The position numbers and the translations under genes are program-made. DNA of 6,359 nucleotides from DASQUK01 sp046723645 (GTDB taxonomy: Bacteria; Actinomycetota; Acidimicrobiia; Acidimicrobiales; VFJN01), in NCBI GenBank assembly GCA_046723645.1, contig JBKOUY010000006.1, positions 1 to 6,359 of the forward strand, given 5' to 3'. Below the pieces are notes generated by a model, which was not told where the DNA came from, did not search any database, and saw only the letters and a program-made list of their open reading frames with translations. Below are positions 1 to 5,041 of this stretch, one piece after another. How positions within the stretch are numbered: the first letter of the stretch is position 1; every line of letters begins with the position of its first letter.

Positions 1-537
1 AGTCCACAGCGCCATGGCCTCGATGTAGCGGGTCCAGGCGCGGAGGCGGACGTCGCCCAACGTCGTGAACGCCTCAGCGGCCGCCGTGGCGTGTTCGATG
101 GATTCCCGAGCGTTCCCGATCTCGAAGGCAAGGTTGCCCAGAGTGAGACGGACTTGCGCCAGGACCGCCTCCGGGATGCCGGGGACCTGCCGGCGGAGCC
201 GTTGGAGCTCGGCGTAGCGCTGCGCAGTCGGCATGAGCGGCACGGCCGAGAGGATTCGGAGCGCGGTGAGCTGTTCGCCGGCACCGAGTGCGCACTCGTA
301 TGCGGCCCGAGCCGTCGCTCGCTCGGGCAGCACGGCCCGGATGGCGGCGTCCTGGCGGGGGGTGCGCATGTCGTGTTCCAGGCGGGATACCAGCTCGACG
401 ATCCACACGACCATCCGCCGGAAGGCGGTGTCGAGCTCGCCGGTCCGTACCAGGAGGCCCTGTCCGTACTCTCGGACGGTCTCGAGCATGCGATAGCGGT
501 ACTCCTCGCCGCTGCGGTTGGCGATCACGAGCGGCAT
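1..537 (-). CDS. C-terminal part of an ATPase-type (AfsR/LuxR-like) transcriptional regulator, truncated at both ends
   Basis: The minus frame is open from the left edge to an ATG at 535-537 (179 codons in view). Near its N-terminus it reads YRYRMLETVREYG, the conserved block that follows the NB-ARC-type ATPase module in large actinobacterial regulators (AfsR/SARP-like, LuxR-like and cyclase-ATPase proteins). The rest is helical with TPR-like character, for example LGNLAFEIGNARESIEHATAAAEAF, fitting the protein-interaction half of such regulators. Intact members are several times longer and carry Walker A/B motifs, and none are present here. Upstream of about 535 the frame stays open to a TAG at 697-699, but its translation there has no family resemblance because that DNA encodes a hydrolase on the other strand. 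The 5' end is therefore lost, either biologically or by misassembly, and the ATG at 537 is probably not a native start. The carboxyl end lies outside the window. The family is fairly sure; the exact subfamily is not. Confidence 0.7.
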   Translation of the reverse strand, partial: MPLVIANRSGEEYRYRMLETVREYGQGLLVRTGELDTAFRRMVVWIVELVSRLEHDMRTPRQDAAIRAVLPERATARAAYECALGAGEQLTALRILSAVPLMPTAQRYAELQRLRRQVPGIPEAVLAQVRLTLGNLAFEIGNARESIEHATAAAEAFTTLGDVRLRAWTRYIEAMALWT

Positions 538-811
538 CCGGTACCCCCACGTCGAAGTGCCCATCGCGCGGGTCGACGGCGTGCGGAATGCGGCGCCGAC
601 GGGTGACCCCATCCAAGGGTTCATCTGCTCGCTGTCCGGTCGGACACTCCCGTTCTCAGACACCCAGCTCGCCGAGCTGTACCCGACGCGAGGCGACTAC
701 GTGGCCCAATTCGCTAGGGCGGCCAACCGGGCGCTGGACGCCGGGTTCCTCCTTCTCGAGGACGCCGAGATGCGGACAGCCGCAGCCGCAGCGTCGCCGC
801 CGGTCGAATAG
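518..811 (+). CDS. C-terminal fragment of an alpha/beta-hydrolase-domain protein (ABhydrolase_10-like)
   Basis: The frame ends at TAG 809-811. Its usable open part begins after an in-frame TAG at 494-496; the first start-like codon is TTG at 518. The translation reads SGIRYPHVEVPIAR, then GRTLPFSDTQLAELYP, then DYVAQFARAANRALDAGFLL. This matches my recollection of the C-terminal end of the large 'alpha/beta hydrolase domain' esterase-like family (PF20091 type): GGxRxPxVDVPxA, then GSTxPF..LA.LYPxxxxYV, then AGFLLPxDA. Those proteins are usually 400 or more residues with a nucleophilic Ser elbow and a His/Asp pair, and all of that is missing here, so this piece cannot be an active hydrolase. 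Resemblance starts at about codon 530, exactly where the minus-strand regulator fragment ends. A perfect 13-bp hairpin follows the stop at 842-872, as expected for a true gene end. Family membership is judged from motifs only. Confidence 0.65.
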   Translation: MAITSGIRYPHVEVPIARVDGVRNAAPTGDPIQGFICSLSGRTLPFSDTQLAELYPTRGDYVAQFARAANRALDAGFLLLEDAEMRTAAAAASPPVE

Positions 812-841
812 TCCCCTCGAGACGGCGGAAGGCGAGGCGCG

Positions 842-872
842 GGTGGTGCCCGGAAGTGGTCCGGGCACCACC
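842..872 (+). terminator. Hairpin terminator after the hydrolase fragment
   Basis: A perfect 13-bp inverted repeat, GGTGGTGCCCGGA (842-854) and its complement (860-872), has a 5-nt loop. It lies 30 nt after the stop codon of the plus-strand gene. There is no U-tract, as is common for actinobacterial intrinsic terminators. It also insulates the tRNA gene that starts 80 nt further on. Confidence 0.7.
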
Positions 873-932
873 GCTTCGCGCAAGCGCGTGCCACCTGTCG
901 TGCGGCCGCTCGTGCGCCGACCGGACGGCGGC

Positions 933-938
933 TACCCT
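933..938 (+). promoter_or_regulatory. Probable -10 element of the tRNA-Ser gene
   Basis: TACCCT (TANNNT type) lies 14 nt before the mature tRNA 5' end, the right place for a short 5' leader. No good -35 hexamer is evident. A comparable TAGCCT precedes the tRNA-Arg gene of this window. Confidence 0.35.
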
Positions 939-952
939 GGCGTGCTCCCACG

Positions 953-1041
953 GGAGAGGTGGCCGAGTCCGGTCGAAGGCGCTTCCCTGCTAAGGAAGTG
1001 AGGGCGCAAGTCCTCCGTGGGTTCAAATCCCACCCTCTCCG
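953..1041 (+). tRNA. tRNA-Ser (anticodon GCT)
   Basis: The acceptor stem GGAGAGG (953-959) pairs perfectly with CCTCTCC (1034-1040), with discriminator G1041. The anticodon stem CTTCC/GGAAG (982-986/994-998) encloses the loop CTGCTAA, with anticodon GCT at 989-991, reading AGC/AGU serine codons. A long variable arm (TGAGGGCGCAAGTCCTC region) and the T-arm GTGGG-TTCAAAT-CCCAC follow, giving the 89-nt class II form typical of serine tRNAs. CCA is not encoded. A hairpin at 1047-1069 follows directly. Confidence 0.97.
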
Positions 1042-1046
1042 CTCCG

Positions 1047-1069
1047 CCGCCCGGCCCTGCGCCGGGCGG
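1047..1069 (+). terminator. Hairpin terminator after tRNA-Ser
   Basis: A perfect 9-bp stem CCGCCCGGC (1047-1055) / GCCGGGCGG (1061-1069) with a 5-nt loop starts 6 nt after the tRNA. It is G/C-rich with only a TCGTGTG tail, so it is a U-less terminator or processing hairpin. Confidence 0.65.
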
Positions 1070-1127
1070 TCGTGTGCGTGCCGTCGAGCCGCGTCGAGTG
1101 AGATGACGTAAAGGCGGCCGAGCGCCG

Positions 1128-1133
1128 TAGCGT
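1128..1133 (+). promoter_or_regulatory. Possible -10 box of a near-leaderless cyclase promoter
   Basis: TAGCGT ends 9 nt before the ATG at 1143. A weak -35 candidate, ATGACG at 1103-1108, sits 19 nt upstream. Initiation about 7 nt downstream would fall at around 1140. The absence of any G-rich Shine-Dalgarno before this ATG agrees with leaderless or near-leaderless expression. Confidence 0.3.
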
Positions 1134-1142
1134 GGCTTGGCG

Positions 1143-2204
1143 ATGGACGAGCACGACGACCCGGACCAGGACGACACCGCGGTACGAGAATGGCTCGCGG
1201 CCTTTGGCGCCACGCCCGAGCAGATCGCCGCCGCCGAGCGCGACCGCAATCCCGACGGCCTGGCGTCCGATCTGGTGCTCAGTCGGGGCGCCACCTTCTC
1301 CGCCCGCGACGTGGCGCGTCAGACGGAGCTCGACGTACCGGCGGTCCTCGCCGTCTACCGCGACTTGGGCGTCAGCGTCCCGGACCCCGATGCGCCGCAG
1401 TTCACCGATGACGACGTGGCCCTGATCAGCAAGCTCTCATGGGCGGCCAGCAACGGGTTCTCCACCGGCCCGGAGCTGTTGCGGGTGGTGGCCGGCGCCA
1501 TCGAGCGGATCGCCGAGGCGGCGGTCGCCGTGTATGTCCAGGGTCCCGAGGAGGAGATGCGGCGGCGCCATGCCGGCGCGCTGGAGCACACGCAGAAGAA
1601 CGCCGCGGCCACCGAGCTGGTCATGAAGCTCGGGGTGGGGCTGGCTCCGCTGTTCCGCCACCACATGCGTCAGGCGATCGGACGTCAACGGGTGACGCAG
1701 AGCGGCGTGAGCCGGCGCGAGCTGGCGCGGCTCGCCATCGGCTTCGTCGACCTGGTGGGGTCGACCACACTGCAGGGCGACCTCGACCCGGCCGAGCTCG
1801 GCGCCCAGGTCAGCCGCTTCGAGACGCGGGCCTTCGACGTCGTCGCCGCCGGAGGCGGCCGGCTGGTGAAGTTCATCGGCGACGAGATCATGGTCGCGGC
1901 CCTGGATCCCGTCGTCGGGTCGCACATCATGCTCGACCTGGTCGAGGCCTTCACCGACGACGGCACGCAGCCCCGCGGCGGGCTGGTCTTCGGGGAGGTC
2001 CTGTTCCGGCACGGCGACTACTACGGACCGGTCGTGAACCTGGCGGCACGCCTGGTCGACATGGCCATCCCCGGCGAGGTCCTGGTGGATGCGTCAGTGG
2101 CAGACGAGGCCAAGGACGAGGAACTGGCCTTCGAACCCGCCGGGCGGCGGCAGGTCAAGGGCTTCGACGCTCCCGTGACGGTCTGGAGCCTCGCCTGGGG
2201 CTGA
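1143..2204 (+). CDS. Class III adenylate cyclase with N-terminal helical regulatory domain
   Basis: 353 residues from ATG 1143 (a TTG at 1137 would add two). It converts ATP to cAMP. Residues about 1-165 resemble the autoinhibitory regulatory domain of mycobacterial Rv1264-type cyclases, including an HTH/MerR-like stretch (about 47-76, SRGATFSARDVARQTELDV). The catalytic domain runs from about 195 to 353. By my alignment it keeps both metal-binding Asp (D203 in GFVDLVGST, D247 in KFIGDE), the adenine-selecting pair K243 and D292, and the transition-state residues N299 and R303 in VVNLAARL. It should therefore act as a homodimeric adenylate, not guanylate, cyclase. No membrane segment is seen, so it is probably soluble. 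In Rv1264 the N-domain confers pH sensing; a similar role here is only an inference. There is no Shine-Dalgarno, and a TAGCGT -10-like element at 1128-1133 would place the transcript start at or just before the ATG, suggesting a near-leaderless mRNA. It appears monocistronic. Confidence 0.92.
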   Translation: MDEHDDPDQDDTAVREWLAAFGATPEQIAAAERDRNPDGLASDLVLSRGATFSARDVARQTELDVPAVLAVYRDLGVSVPDPDAPQFTDDDVALISKLSWAASNGFSTGPELLRVVAGAIERIAEAAVAVYVQGPEEEMRRRHAGALEHTQKNAAATELVMKLGVGLAPLFRHHMRQAIGRQRVTQSGVSRRELARLAIGFVDLVGSTTLQGDLDPAELGAQVSRFETRAFDVVAAGGGRLVKFIGDEIMVAALDPVVGSHIMLDLVEAFTDDGTQPRGGLVFGEVLFRHGDYYGPVVNLAARLVDMAIPGEVLVDASVADEAKDEELAFEPAGRRQVKGFDAPVTVWSLAWG

Positions 2205-2226
2205 CGTTCCGCTGCGCTTCGGGGCT

Positions 2227-2281
2227 GTGAACGCGGACGGCCCATTGTGTGAACGGCGTGCGAACGGCGCCGGATCCGGCG
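2227..2281 (+). promoter_or_regulatory. Phased GNGAACG repeats and a 14-bp perfect palindrome
   Basis: GTGAACG occurs at 2227-2233 and 2249-2255, and GCGAACG at 2260-2266, spaced 22 and 11 bp, close to whole helical turns. The self-complementary CGCCGGATCCGGCG follows at 2268-2281. This lies between the cyclase stop and the small ORF at 2325. It could be an operator for that ORF or a weak cyclase terminator. Nothing else was seen in this 120-bp gap. Confidence 0.3.
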
Positions 2282-2324
2282 AAACTCGTTTCTCATCTGC
2301 CCGACACCGCTGCATCCTGGGGCC

Positions 2325-2501
2325 ATGGACCAGGACCTGTTGGAACTGGCCATCCGAGCCCGTGGCGGTGAGCTCGAGCTTGCGGAGGCCATGCACCACG
2401 ATGTTCCTGCCATCGACTGGTGGCGGCGCACGGGCGTGCCCGAAGAGATGCGCGCACTCGTAGGCGACCTGGCCGGCGTGCCCGCCGATTCCGCCGCATA
2501 G
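2325..2501 (+). CDS. Small hypothetical protein (58 aa)
   Basis: ATG 2325 to TAG 2499-2501. The product starts MDQDLLELAIRARGGELEL and contains HHDVPAIDWWRRTGVPEEMR before an Ala/Pro-rich tail. Codons mostly end in G or C, the composition is acidic and protein-like rather than Arg-rich like antisense shadow frames, and the stop sits next to a terminator hairpin shared with the convergent amidohydrolase. It is predicted to be soluble and helical, with no signal peptide or membrane segment. No Shine-Dalgarno is seen, but CATCCT ends 6 nt before the ATG and could act as a -10 of a leaderless transcript. I do not recognise the family. The Trp-Trp pair and charged helices suggest a small folded or partner-binding protein, which is only a guess. 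Confidence 0.55.
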   Translation: MDQDLLELAIRARGGELELAEAMHHDVPAIDWWRRTGVPEEMRALVGDLAGVPADSAA

Positions 2502-2504
2502 CCG

Positions 2505-2530
2505 CCGGGCCGCCGGCCGGCGCGGCCCGG
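2505..2530. terminator. Bidirectional hairpin terminator
   Basis: A perfect 9-bp stem CCGGGCCGC (2505-2513) / GCGGCCCGG (2522-2530) with an 8-nt loop fills the gap between the plus-strand small gene (stop 2501) and the minus-strand amidohydrolase (stop 2531-2533). The symmetry and location fit termination in both directions. There is no U-tract. Confidence 0.7.
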
Positions 2531-3748
2531 TCAGGCGGCGAGCGGCTCCAGCGCCGAACCCATCAGGTCGGCGAAGTTGTCGCTGTAGAAGCGATGGCGC
2601 GCGTGGGTGTCGATCGCCGCCGCTTCGAGTGACGCCTCGAACCGCTCGATCGGCCGCCGCCCGCCCTCCACGTGGGGATAGTCCGACGAGAACAGGCACA
2701 CCTCGGGGCCGGACTGCTGGATGATCCAGCCCACGTCCTCGGTCGGGTACGGGGTGAAGCGGACCTGGCGGCGCACGTACTCGCTCGGCCGGAGCGAGAG
2801 GCTCTGGAGCCGCTCCTCATGGCGGGCAAACGCGTCAAAGGCGGACTCCATCTGCCGGGTCCACGACGGCACCCAAATCGCTCCCTGCTCGATGACCCCC
2901 ATGCGGAGGTCGGGGAAGCGCTCGAGGACACCGTCGAAAATCATGGTCGCCAGAGTCTGGGCGGGCGGACCGGGGATGCCCATGTAGTCGACGGAGCGGA
3001 AGTTCTCCTCGCCCCCGTGGAAGTCGGGCGGTATCGGCAACCCATTGCGGAAGTAGTTGTGGTCGATGAGGTCGCCGGTCCCGCCGACGTGGAACACGAT
3101 CGGGATCCGGGCTTCCTCGGCACGCGCCCATACGGGGTCGAGCCCGACGTGGCTCGGCGAATGGGTGGGTGGGCATCCCGAGGCGACGAGCAGCGCGGCG
3201 GCGCCGGCGGCGATGGCCTCGTCGGCCAGCGCGGCCGCCCGCTCGATGTCGACCAGCGGCACGTAGCAGGTCGGCAGCAGCCGGGGGTCGATGTCGCAGA
3301 ACTCGACGATTCCCCGGTTGTGGGCCCGGGCCACGCCGATCGCTAGCTCGAGATCGTCGCCGTGTTCCCAGTCGCGGAGGCGGCGGTTGTGGAACGTGTT
3401 GAAGACGAGCTGGCTGGCGAAGCCCAGGAGATCGAGGGCGCGGGACCGATCCTCGGCGATGAAGCTTCCGGTGGCGGCGAAGTTCTTGCGGGCCATGATG
3501 TCCTCGGCCTCGCTGCTCACGTACTCGTCGGACCGGTGGCGTGCCGCCAGCCGCTCGAATGCCGCGACGAGATCGCGCTGCTGTTCGGCCGGATCGCCCG
3601 TCTGCCGCAGCTCGTTGCCGGAGGGGTAGCGGAGCGGCTGGATCCGGTCGCGGATGTCCGGGTCGGCGTGGTCGCGCAGCCAGTTGGGCGTCTCCATGAT
3701 GTGCGCGTCGGCGTCGTGGACGAGCAACCCGGTCTGGTTGTAGGGCAC
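2531..3748 (-). CDS. Amidohydrolase-2 family metal-dependent hydrolase/decarboxylase
   Basis: 405 residues, TIM-barrel amidohydrolase (PF04909 type). The N-terminal metal motif is DADAHIMETP (D14, H16, E19), where the classical HxH is replaced by DxH as in many members of this group. Further signatures are VFHVGG (H220), the GVIEQGAIWVPSW strand (E287) and FSSDYPHVEGG near the C-terminus (metal or catalytic D356, plus H359). Known relatives (ACMSD, gamma-resorcylate decarboxylase, LigW-like enzymes) remove carboxyl groups or hydrolyse C-C bonds in aromatic-acid catabolism. The substrate cannot be read here, as no catabolic neighbours are present. It is cytoplasmic, with no signal peptide. The start is GTG 3746-3748, supported by a GGGGG Shine-Dalgarno (3756-3760 on this strand) 7 nt upstream; the nearby ATG at 3751-3753 is out of frame. 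A TACCCT -10-like box (complement of 3787-3792) suggests its own promoter, divergent from tRNA-Arg. Confidence 0.93.
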   Translation of the reverse strand: MPYNQTGLLVHDADAHIMETPNWLRDHADPDIRDRIQPLRYPSGNELRQTGDPAEQQRDLVAAFERLAARHRSDEYVSSEAEDIMARKNFAATGSFIAEDRSRALDLLGFASQLVFNTFHNRRLRDWEHGDDLELAIGVARAHNRGIVEFCDIDPRLLPTCYVPLVDIERAAALADEAIAAGAAALLVASGCPPTHSPSHVGLDPVWARAEEARIPIVFHVGGTGDLIDHNYFRNGLPIPPDFHGGEENFRSVDYMGIPGPPAQTLATMIFDGVLERFPDLRMGVIEQGAIWVPSWTRQMESAFDAFARHEERLQSLSLRPSEYVRRQVRFTPYPTEDVGWIIQQSGPEVCLFSSDYPHVEGGRRPIERFEASLEAAAIDTHARHRFYSDNFADLMGSALEPLAA

Positions 3749-3786
3749 CCCATTACCCCCTGTGTCTGCGCTGGTCCGGGCACAAG

Positions 3787-3792
3787 AGGGTA
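3787..3792 (-). promoter_or_regulatory. Possible -10 box of the amidohydrolase promoter
   Basis: TACCCT on the minus strand lies 38 nt before the GTG start, leaving room for a leader of about 30 nt that holds the GGGGG ribosome-binding site. No clear -35 is seen. Confidence 0.3.
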
Positions 3793-3805
3793 GCTGCGCC
3801 GACGG

Positions 3806-3835
3806 TTGGGGGCCGTGTCGGCGCTGCGGTAGCCT
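3806..3835 (+). promoter_or_regulatory. Probable tRNA-Arg promoter
   Basis: TTGGGG (3806-3811) and TAGCCT (3830-3835) are separated by 18 bp. Initiation about 7 nt downstream (near 3842) would leave a leader of about 10 nt before the mature tRNA at 3852. It is divergent from the amidohydrolase promoter. Confidence 0.45.
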
Positions 3836-3851
3836 TGCTTCTCCGCAACCG

Positions 3852-3925
3852 GCGCTCGTAGCTCAATTGGAGAGAGCATCTGACTACGGATCAGAAGGTT
3901 GGGGGTTCGAGTCCCTCCGAGCGCG
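3852..3925 (+). tRNA. tRNA-Arg (anticodon ACG)
   Basis: The acceptor stem GCGCTCG (3852-3858) pairs with CGAGCGC (3918-3924), with discriminator G3925. The anticodon stem TCTGA/TCAGA (3879-3883/3891-3895) encloses CTACGGA, with anticodon ACG at 3886-3888 (wobble A normally converted to inosine, reading CGN arginine codons). The T-arm GGGGG-TTCGAGT-CCCTC is canonical apart from its closing pair. CCA is not encoded. Confidence 0.97.
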
Positions 3926-4009
3926 CTGAGCACCCGTTACCAGGAGATTCACGCGTTCCACGCGCCGCCGCATGATCGACCGCCAGATGATCTGCGCGGC
4001 CGTACCTGG

Positions 4010-4210
4010 GTGGCGGTGACCGCGGTGATGGTCGTTGTTGCGCTCGCCGCATCGCTCCTCGGGTACCTCGTGTTCCCAGACCCGCGCTTTGTCGTGCTCA
4101 TCGCGGTACCAGCGCTTGTCGCGGGGCAGCGACTCCCCATGTGGCGTCGAAAGAGGCGCCTGCGCAGAGCAATCGACGCGTCCCGAGCCCTGCCTCCGCC
4201 GAGCACATAG
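4010..4210 (+). CDS. Possible small two-helix membrane protein (start uncertain)
   Basis: A plus frame ending at TAG 4208-4210 encodes two hydrophobic stretches: VAVTAVMVVVALAASLLGYL and, after FPDPR, FVVLIAVPALVAG. A strongly basic tail (RRKRRLRRA) and a Pro-rich end follow. This looks like a two-helix inner-membrane protein with its basic C-terminus in the cytoplasm (positive-inside rule). The frame is open back into tRNA-Arg, but the part inside the tRNA is artefactual. The first plausible start after the tRNA is GTG 4010 (66 aa); GTG 4016, GTG 4025 and ATG 4028 are alternatives. An AGGAG at 3942-3946 has no start codon at proper spacing in this frame. The hydrophobic pattern and the basic tail support coding, but the lack of a clean start keeps confidence low. 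I do not recognise the family. Confidence 0.4.
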   Translation: MAVTAVMVVVALAASLLGYLVFPDPRFVVLIAVPALVAGQRLPMWRRKRRLRRAIDASRALPPPST

Positions 4211-4382
4211 CTGCCGCTCGGTGCGGGTGCGGGGACGCGAGATCGGGCAATCGGTGCGCTTGTCGCGCCACCTACCCGACGTTGAACCCGGCCAGGGGAT
4301 CGCTCACCGGCACGTGCGTCGGCGCGTCCGCCAAGCGTGGCCAGCGGCCGCCCCAGCCCCTCCGAGAGTCGCTTGTGTGGGG

Positions 4383-4413
4383 TTGACCTCAAGTCCGCTT
4401 GAAGTCCTATCGT
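4383..4413 (+). promoter_or_regulatory. MerR/SoxR-type operator-promoter with 19-bp spacer
   Basis: -35 TTGACC (4383-4388) and -10 TATCGT (4408-4413) are 19 bp apart, the long spacer characteristic of promoters activated by MerR-family proteins through DNA untwisting. The spacer carries the dyad GACCTCAAG (4385-4393) - TCCG - CTTGAAGTC (4398-4406), whose arms match at 8 of 9 positions. The dyad centre lies 7 nt after the -35, the same geometry as the soxS promoter, whose arms are CCTCAAG/CTTGAGG. The expected transcript start, about 7 nt past the -10, coincides with the A of the ATG at 4420. No MerR-family regulator is encoded within this window. Confidence 0.75.
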
Positions 4414-4419
4414 CAGGTC

Positions 4420-4755
4420 ATGGCACCTGAGTCGACGGTGGTGGTTCTGGGTCGCTCGCCCGAGAAGATGCGAGCGGCGACCACAGTCCTGGAGACACAC
4501 GGCTTCGCGGTGGTTGGCGTCTTCACCGAGGCGGACGCGCTACGCGCCATCACCGCGCACGACAGCCTTCTCGCGGTGGTGGCCGGCGGTTCGGTCTCGG
4601 CCCCGGCCCGAGAGCGGCTACGGGCGGCGGCAGAACCCCATGGGGCCGTGATCGTGGACACCGCCATCGGTCACGCCGACCCGACGGCCCATTTCACATA
4701 CGAGGTTCTCCCACACCTCATCGCCGCCCGCACCCGTCGCGCTGCCGCACGCTGA
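4420..4755 (+). CDS. Receiver-like (CheY-fold) protein lacking the phosphoacceptor
   Basis: 111 residues from ATG 4420 to TGA 4753-4755. The pattern alternates strand and helix: TVVVLGR, then helix PEKMRAATTVLETHG, FAVVGVFT, helix EADALRAITAHD, LLAVVAGGS, helix SAPARERLRAAAEPHG, AVIVDTAIG, then a last helix. This order and spacing resemble a response-regulator receiver domain. However, the end of strand 3 is AGG where the phosphorylated Asp should be, and the first strand has no acidic pair, so it is probably not a phosphorylation target. It may instead be a pseudo-receiver or a small Rossmann-like fold. There is no attached output domain and no Shine-Dalgarno. The MerR-type promoter would start the transcript at the ATG itself, giving a leaderless mRNA, which favours this start over the TTG at 4399 that lies inside the operator. 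Its biological role is unknown. Confidence 0.7.
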   Translation: MAPESTVVVLGRSPEKMRAATTVLETHGFAVVGVFTEADALRAITAHDSLLAVVAGGSVSAPARERLRAAAEPHGAVIVDTAIGHADPTAHFTYEVLPHLIAARTRRAAAR

Positions 4756-4768
4756 TTTGCGGGCAGAG

Positions 4769-4804
4769 GCGGGTCGCAGCCCGCGCCCAGGAATGCCGAT
4801 CGGC
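4769..4804. terminator. Weak hairpins between convergent small genes
   Basis: GCGGG (4769-4773) / CCCGC (4780-4784) with a 6-nt loop, then the 10-bp palindrome GCCGATCGGC (4795-4804), lie in the 54-bp gap between the receiver-like gene and the convergent small ORF. Either could terminate transcription in one or both directions; neither is strong. Confidence 0.35.
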
Positions 4805-4809
4805 GTGGG

Positions 4810-4944
4810 TCATCTCGCCGCCCACACCTCGTCCGCCGCCAGCTGCGCCTCCTCGACCGTGGGGTAGCGGCCGACGGTGGTGATGGGTGAGAGGCCGGGT
4901 GGGTCCTCGAGGCGGGCGTAGGCGACCCAGCATGACACGAACAT
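4810..4944 (-). CDS. Small hypothetical protein (44 aa)
   Basis: ATG 4942-4944 (minus) to TGA 4810-4812. The product runs MFVSCWVAYARLEDPPGLSP, then ITTVGRYPTVEEAQLAADEV, ending WAAR. It looks like a strand-turn-strand followed by an amphipathic helix (TVEEAQLAADEVWAAR), a pattern seen in tiny compact domains. Codons mostly end in G or C. The same frame stays open upstream to 5442, but that extension only shadows the plus-strand STAS gene, so the ATG at 4944 is chosen. No Shine-Dalgarno is seen. The start codon lies in the left arm of a dyad (4942-4957) shared with the divergent STAS gene, so the two may be co-regulated. I do not recognise the family. Confidence 0.5.
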   Translation of the reverse strand: MFVSCWVAYARLEDPPGLSPITTVGRYPTVEEAQLAADEVWAAR

Positions 4945-4957
4945 ACGTTTGCGTATG
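4942..4957. promoter_or_regulatory. Dyad at the divergent start region (candidate operator)
   Basis: CATACG (4942-4947) - TTTG - CGTATG (4952-4957) is a perfect 6-bp inverted repeat, A/T-rich for this region. The left arm contains the start codon of the minus-strand 44-aa ORF, and it lies 84 bp before the STAS start. Its form suits a dimeric repressor such as a TetR- or GntR-type protein. No cognate regulator is nearby. Confidence 0.35.
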
Positions 4958-5041
4958 GGCGCGTGGCAAGAGCCCCGTGTCGAATGCGGAGCGTCCAGCG
5001 ATAACAATTGGGGACACCAGCTGTCGCGGGAGGAGGGGCGT

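Noticed and set aside
91..606. Plus 171-aa ORF
   Set aside because: It is the antisense of the regulator fragment and has no recognisable domain.
74..616. Minus 180-aa ORF rich in Arg/Pro
   Set aside because: It is a shadow frame of the regulator fragment; the family motif YRYRMLETVREYG lies in a different minus frame.
932..1294. Minus ORF containing RVGFEPTEDLRPHFLSREAP
   Set aside because: This is antisense translation of tRNA-Ser, a known annotation artefact, joined to a shadow of the cyclase gene.
1439..2230. Plus 263-aa ORF
   Set aside because: It is an Arg-rich out-of-frame shadow of the adenylate cyclase.
2672..3346. Plus 224-aa ORF opposite the amidohydrolase
   Set aside because: It is the antisense of a well-supported enzyme gene, with no motif of its own.
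3517..3933. Minus ORF starting with GGTRTPNLLIRSQM...
   Set aside because: Its N-terminus is the antisense translation of tRNA-Arg, a well-known spurious protein, and the rest shadows the amidohydrolase start region.
3899..4009. Upstream extension of the small membrane ORF starting MGVRVPPSAL inside tRNA-Arg
   Set aside because: It starts within the T-arm of the tRNA; the segment is tRNA sequence, not protein.
4949..5041. In-frame upstream start for the first STAS protein
   Set aside because: The strong AGGAGG placed 5 nt before ATG 5042 decides the start, and the extension has no STAS sequence.
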